A stretch of DNA of 51,675 nucleotides. Origin: Fibrobacter succinogenes. Lineage in GTDB: Bacteria; Fibrobacterota; Fibrobacteria; Fibrobacterales; Fibrobacteraceae. The translations under genes were made by a program, and so were the position numbers. Positions 50,862 through 51,675 of the stretch are shown here, piece after piece. Position 1 is the stretch's first letter. The number at the start of each line of letters is the position of its first letter. The stretch covers positions 1 to 51,675 of the forward strand of contig CACZAD010000012.1 of the NCBI GenBank assembly GCA_902779055.1. Direction: 5' to 3'. The notes under the pieces are model-generated. The model saw only the letters and a program-made list of their open reading frames with translations. It was not told the DNA's origin and did no database searches.

Positions 50862-51675
50862 TGTCTGAACATATGACTCGCGAACAGTTGGACGCCGCCG
50901 CCAAGGTGGAACTTGAAAAGATTAATGCCCTTCCGAAGCCCTTGAAGCCCAAGGACAAGACTGCCATTCCGGCCCAGCCGATGCCGCAGCTCGAACCGTC
51001 CTATCGCGCACGCGTGATGGAAGAAGTGGCTCAGGGTTATACCGAAGCTCAGGCTATTGTCGAAGCTAACCGCTGCCTTAACTGCAAGAAGCCGTTCTGC
51101 GTCGAAAGCTGCCCGGTGCACATCGACATTCCGGCCTTCATCGCAAAGATCGCCGAAGGTGACTTCAAGGCCGCTATCGCAAAGATTAAGGAAACGAGCT
51201 TGCTCCCGGCAATCTGCGGCCGCGTTTGCCCGCAGGAACGCCAGTGCCAGATGAACTGCACGATGGGCAAGATGCACAAGGATGTGAACCAGGCTGTTGC
51301 AATCGGTCGCTTGGAACGCTTTGCTGCTGACTATGAACGCAACAACGGCGGTGCAACGGTTCCGGCCGTTAAGCCTGCTACCGGCAAGAAGGTGGCTGTG
51401 ATCGGTTCCGGTCCTGCCGGCCTGGTTGTCGCTGCTGACGTCCGCCGCGAAGGCCACGACGTGACCATCTTCGAAGCTTTCCACAAGCTCGGTGGCGTGG
51501 TCCGCTACGGTATTCCTGAATTCCGTCTTCCGAAGAAGATTGTGGACAAGGAAATCGAATCTCTCGCCGCTATGGGCGTGAAGTTCGAAACGAACTTTGT
51601 GATTGGCCGTACCCGCAAGCTCAAGGACCTCATCGAAAAGGATGGCTTTGACGCTGTGTTCGTCGGTACCGGTGC
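50861..51675 (+). CDS. NfnB/SudA-like glutamate-synthase-type flavoprotein subunit (3' end outside window)
   Basis: Open from the ATG at 50861 (AAGGAG upstream, 1-bp overlap with the previous stop) to the end of the window, 271 codons. N-terminal Fe-S part: CLNCKKPFCVESCPVHIDIP and AICGRVCPQERQCQMNCTMG, two four-Cys clusters. Then the FAD-binding KKVAVIGSGPAGLVVAADVR and GGVVRYGIPEFRLPKKIV. This is the GltD-like subunit that, with the preceding protein, moves electrons between NAD(P)H and ferredoxin, by bifurcation in NfnAB. Glutamate synthase small subunit is the alternative, but no large subunit is next to it. Confidence 0.88.
   Translation, partial: MSEHMTREQLDAAAKVELEKINALPKPLKPKDKTAIPAQPMPQLEPSYRARVMEEVAQGYTEAQAIVEANRCLNCKKPFCVESCPVHIDIPAFIAKIAEGDFKAAIAKIKETSLLPAICGRVCPQERQCQMNCTMGKMHKDVNQAVAIGRLERFAADYERNNGGATVPAVKPATGKKVAVIGSGPAGLVVAADVRREGHDVTIFEAFHKLGGVVRYGIPEFRLPKKIVDKEIESLAAMGVKFETNFVIGRTRKLKDLIEKDGFDAVFVGTG

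Noticed and set aside
1..51675. tRNA, rRNA or riboswitch genes
   Set aside because: No tRNA T-loop context, rRNA segment or known riboswitch core was recognised by eye; short or diverged ones could be missed without a covariance search.

Overview
The window looks like chromosomal DNA of a Fibrobacter (FCB group). The strongest lineage marker is the gene at 30290-31045, which carries the 'Fibrobacter succinogenes major paralogous domain'. Further support comes from lipoproteins with serine-rich linkers after the lipobox and from TAnnTTT-type promoter boxes lying right against start codons. No rRNA or tRNA gene and no CRISPR array was seen.

Layout. 1-773: the 3' end of ileS, followed by two decayed and diverged extra copies of the ileS tail separated by repeat DNA. 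774-4354 (+): a small exported protein, an AlkD-type DNA glycosylase, an alpha/beta hydrolase and a CotH-type lipoprotein. 4370-14767 (-): a surface-polysaccharide operon in transcription order ugd, UDP-sugar epimerase, glf, DUF4422 glycosyltransferase, GNAT, TagB/TagF-like transferase, GT2, EpsG-like polymerase and a HAD-type two-domain protein. The first genes are GC-rich and the later ones AT-rich, as in exchanged serotype cassettes. 14829-16172 (-): an NhaC-type antiporter.

16196-24689 is an accessory island. Its core is a leftward set: McrB-like AAA+ ATPase, Fic protein with a C-terminal winged helix, and a PD-(D/E)xK nuclease resembling LlaJI/McrC partners. Fic and the nuclease gene are separated by nine TGTCTAA/TTAGACA half-sites, alternating in orientation and spaced 20-21 bp. 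The core is bracketed by inverted ~185-bp repeats and by broken ORF6N and DUF1016 genes on both sides.

24768-34066: two lipoproteins, a thiol-peroxide operon (glutathione peroxidase, OhrR-like regulator, low-molecular-weight phosphatase) with a palindromic operator, a Nudix hydrolase, a PanE-like reductase divergent from a Gfo/Idh/MocA dehydrogenase, the paralogous-domain protein, an SLC13 symporter and pepT.

34146-48070 (+) looks like one regulon: ECF sigma factor, DUF4384-like anti-sigma candidate, a caspase-fold exported protein with surface repeats, a TonB-dependent receptor, a large lipoprotein, then a tonB2-type energising operon (DUF3450, TtpC-like, ExbB, ExbD, TonB, TPR) interrupted by a GIY-YIG gene. 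The same 28-bp motif, GGTRACAC-N14-GGTGTT, precedes all three transcription blocks. This suggests that the sigma factor drives itself, the receptor block and the energising block. 48092-51675: a lipoprotein, an Rrf2 regulator and the start of an NfnAB/SudBA-type flavoprotein pair.

Functional names rest on motif recognition by eye. No database search was run.
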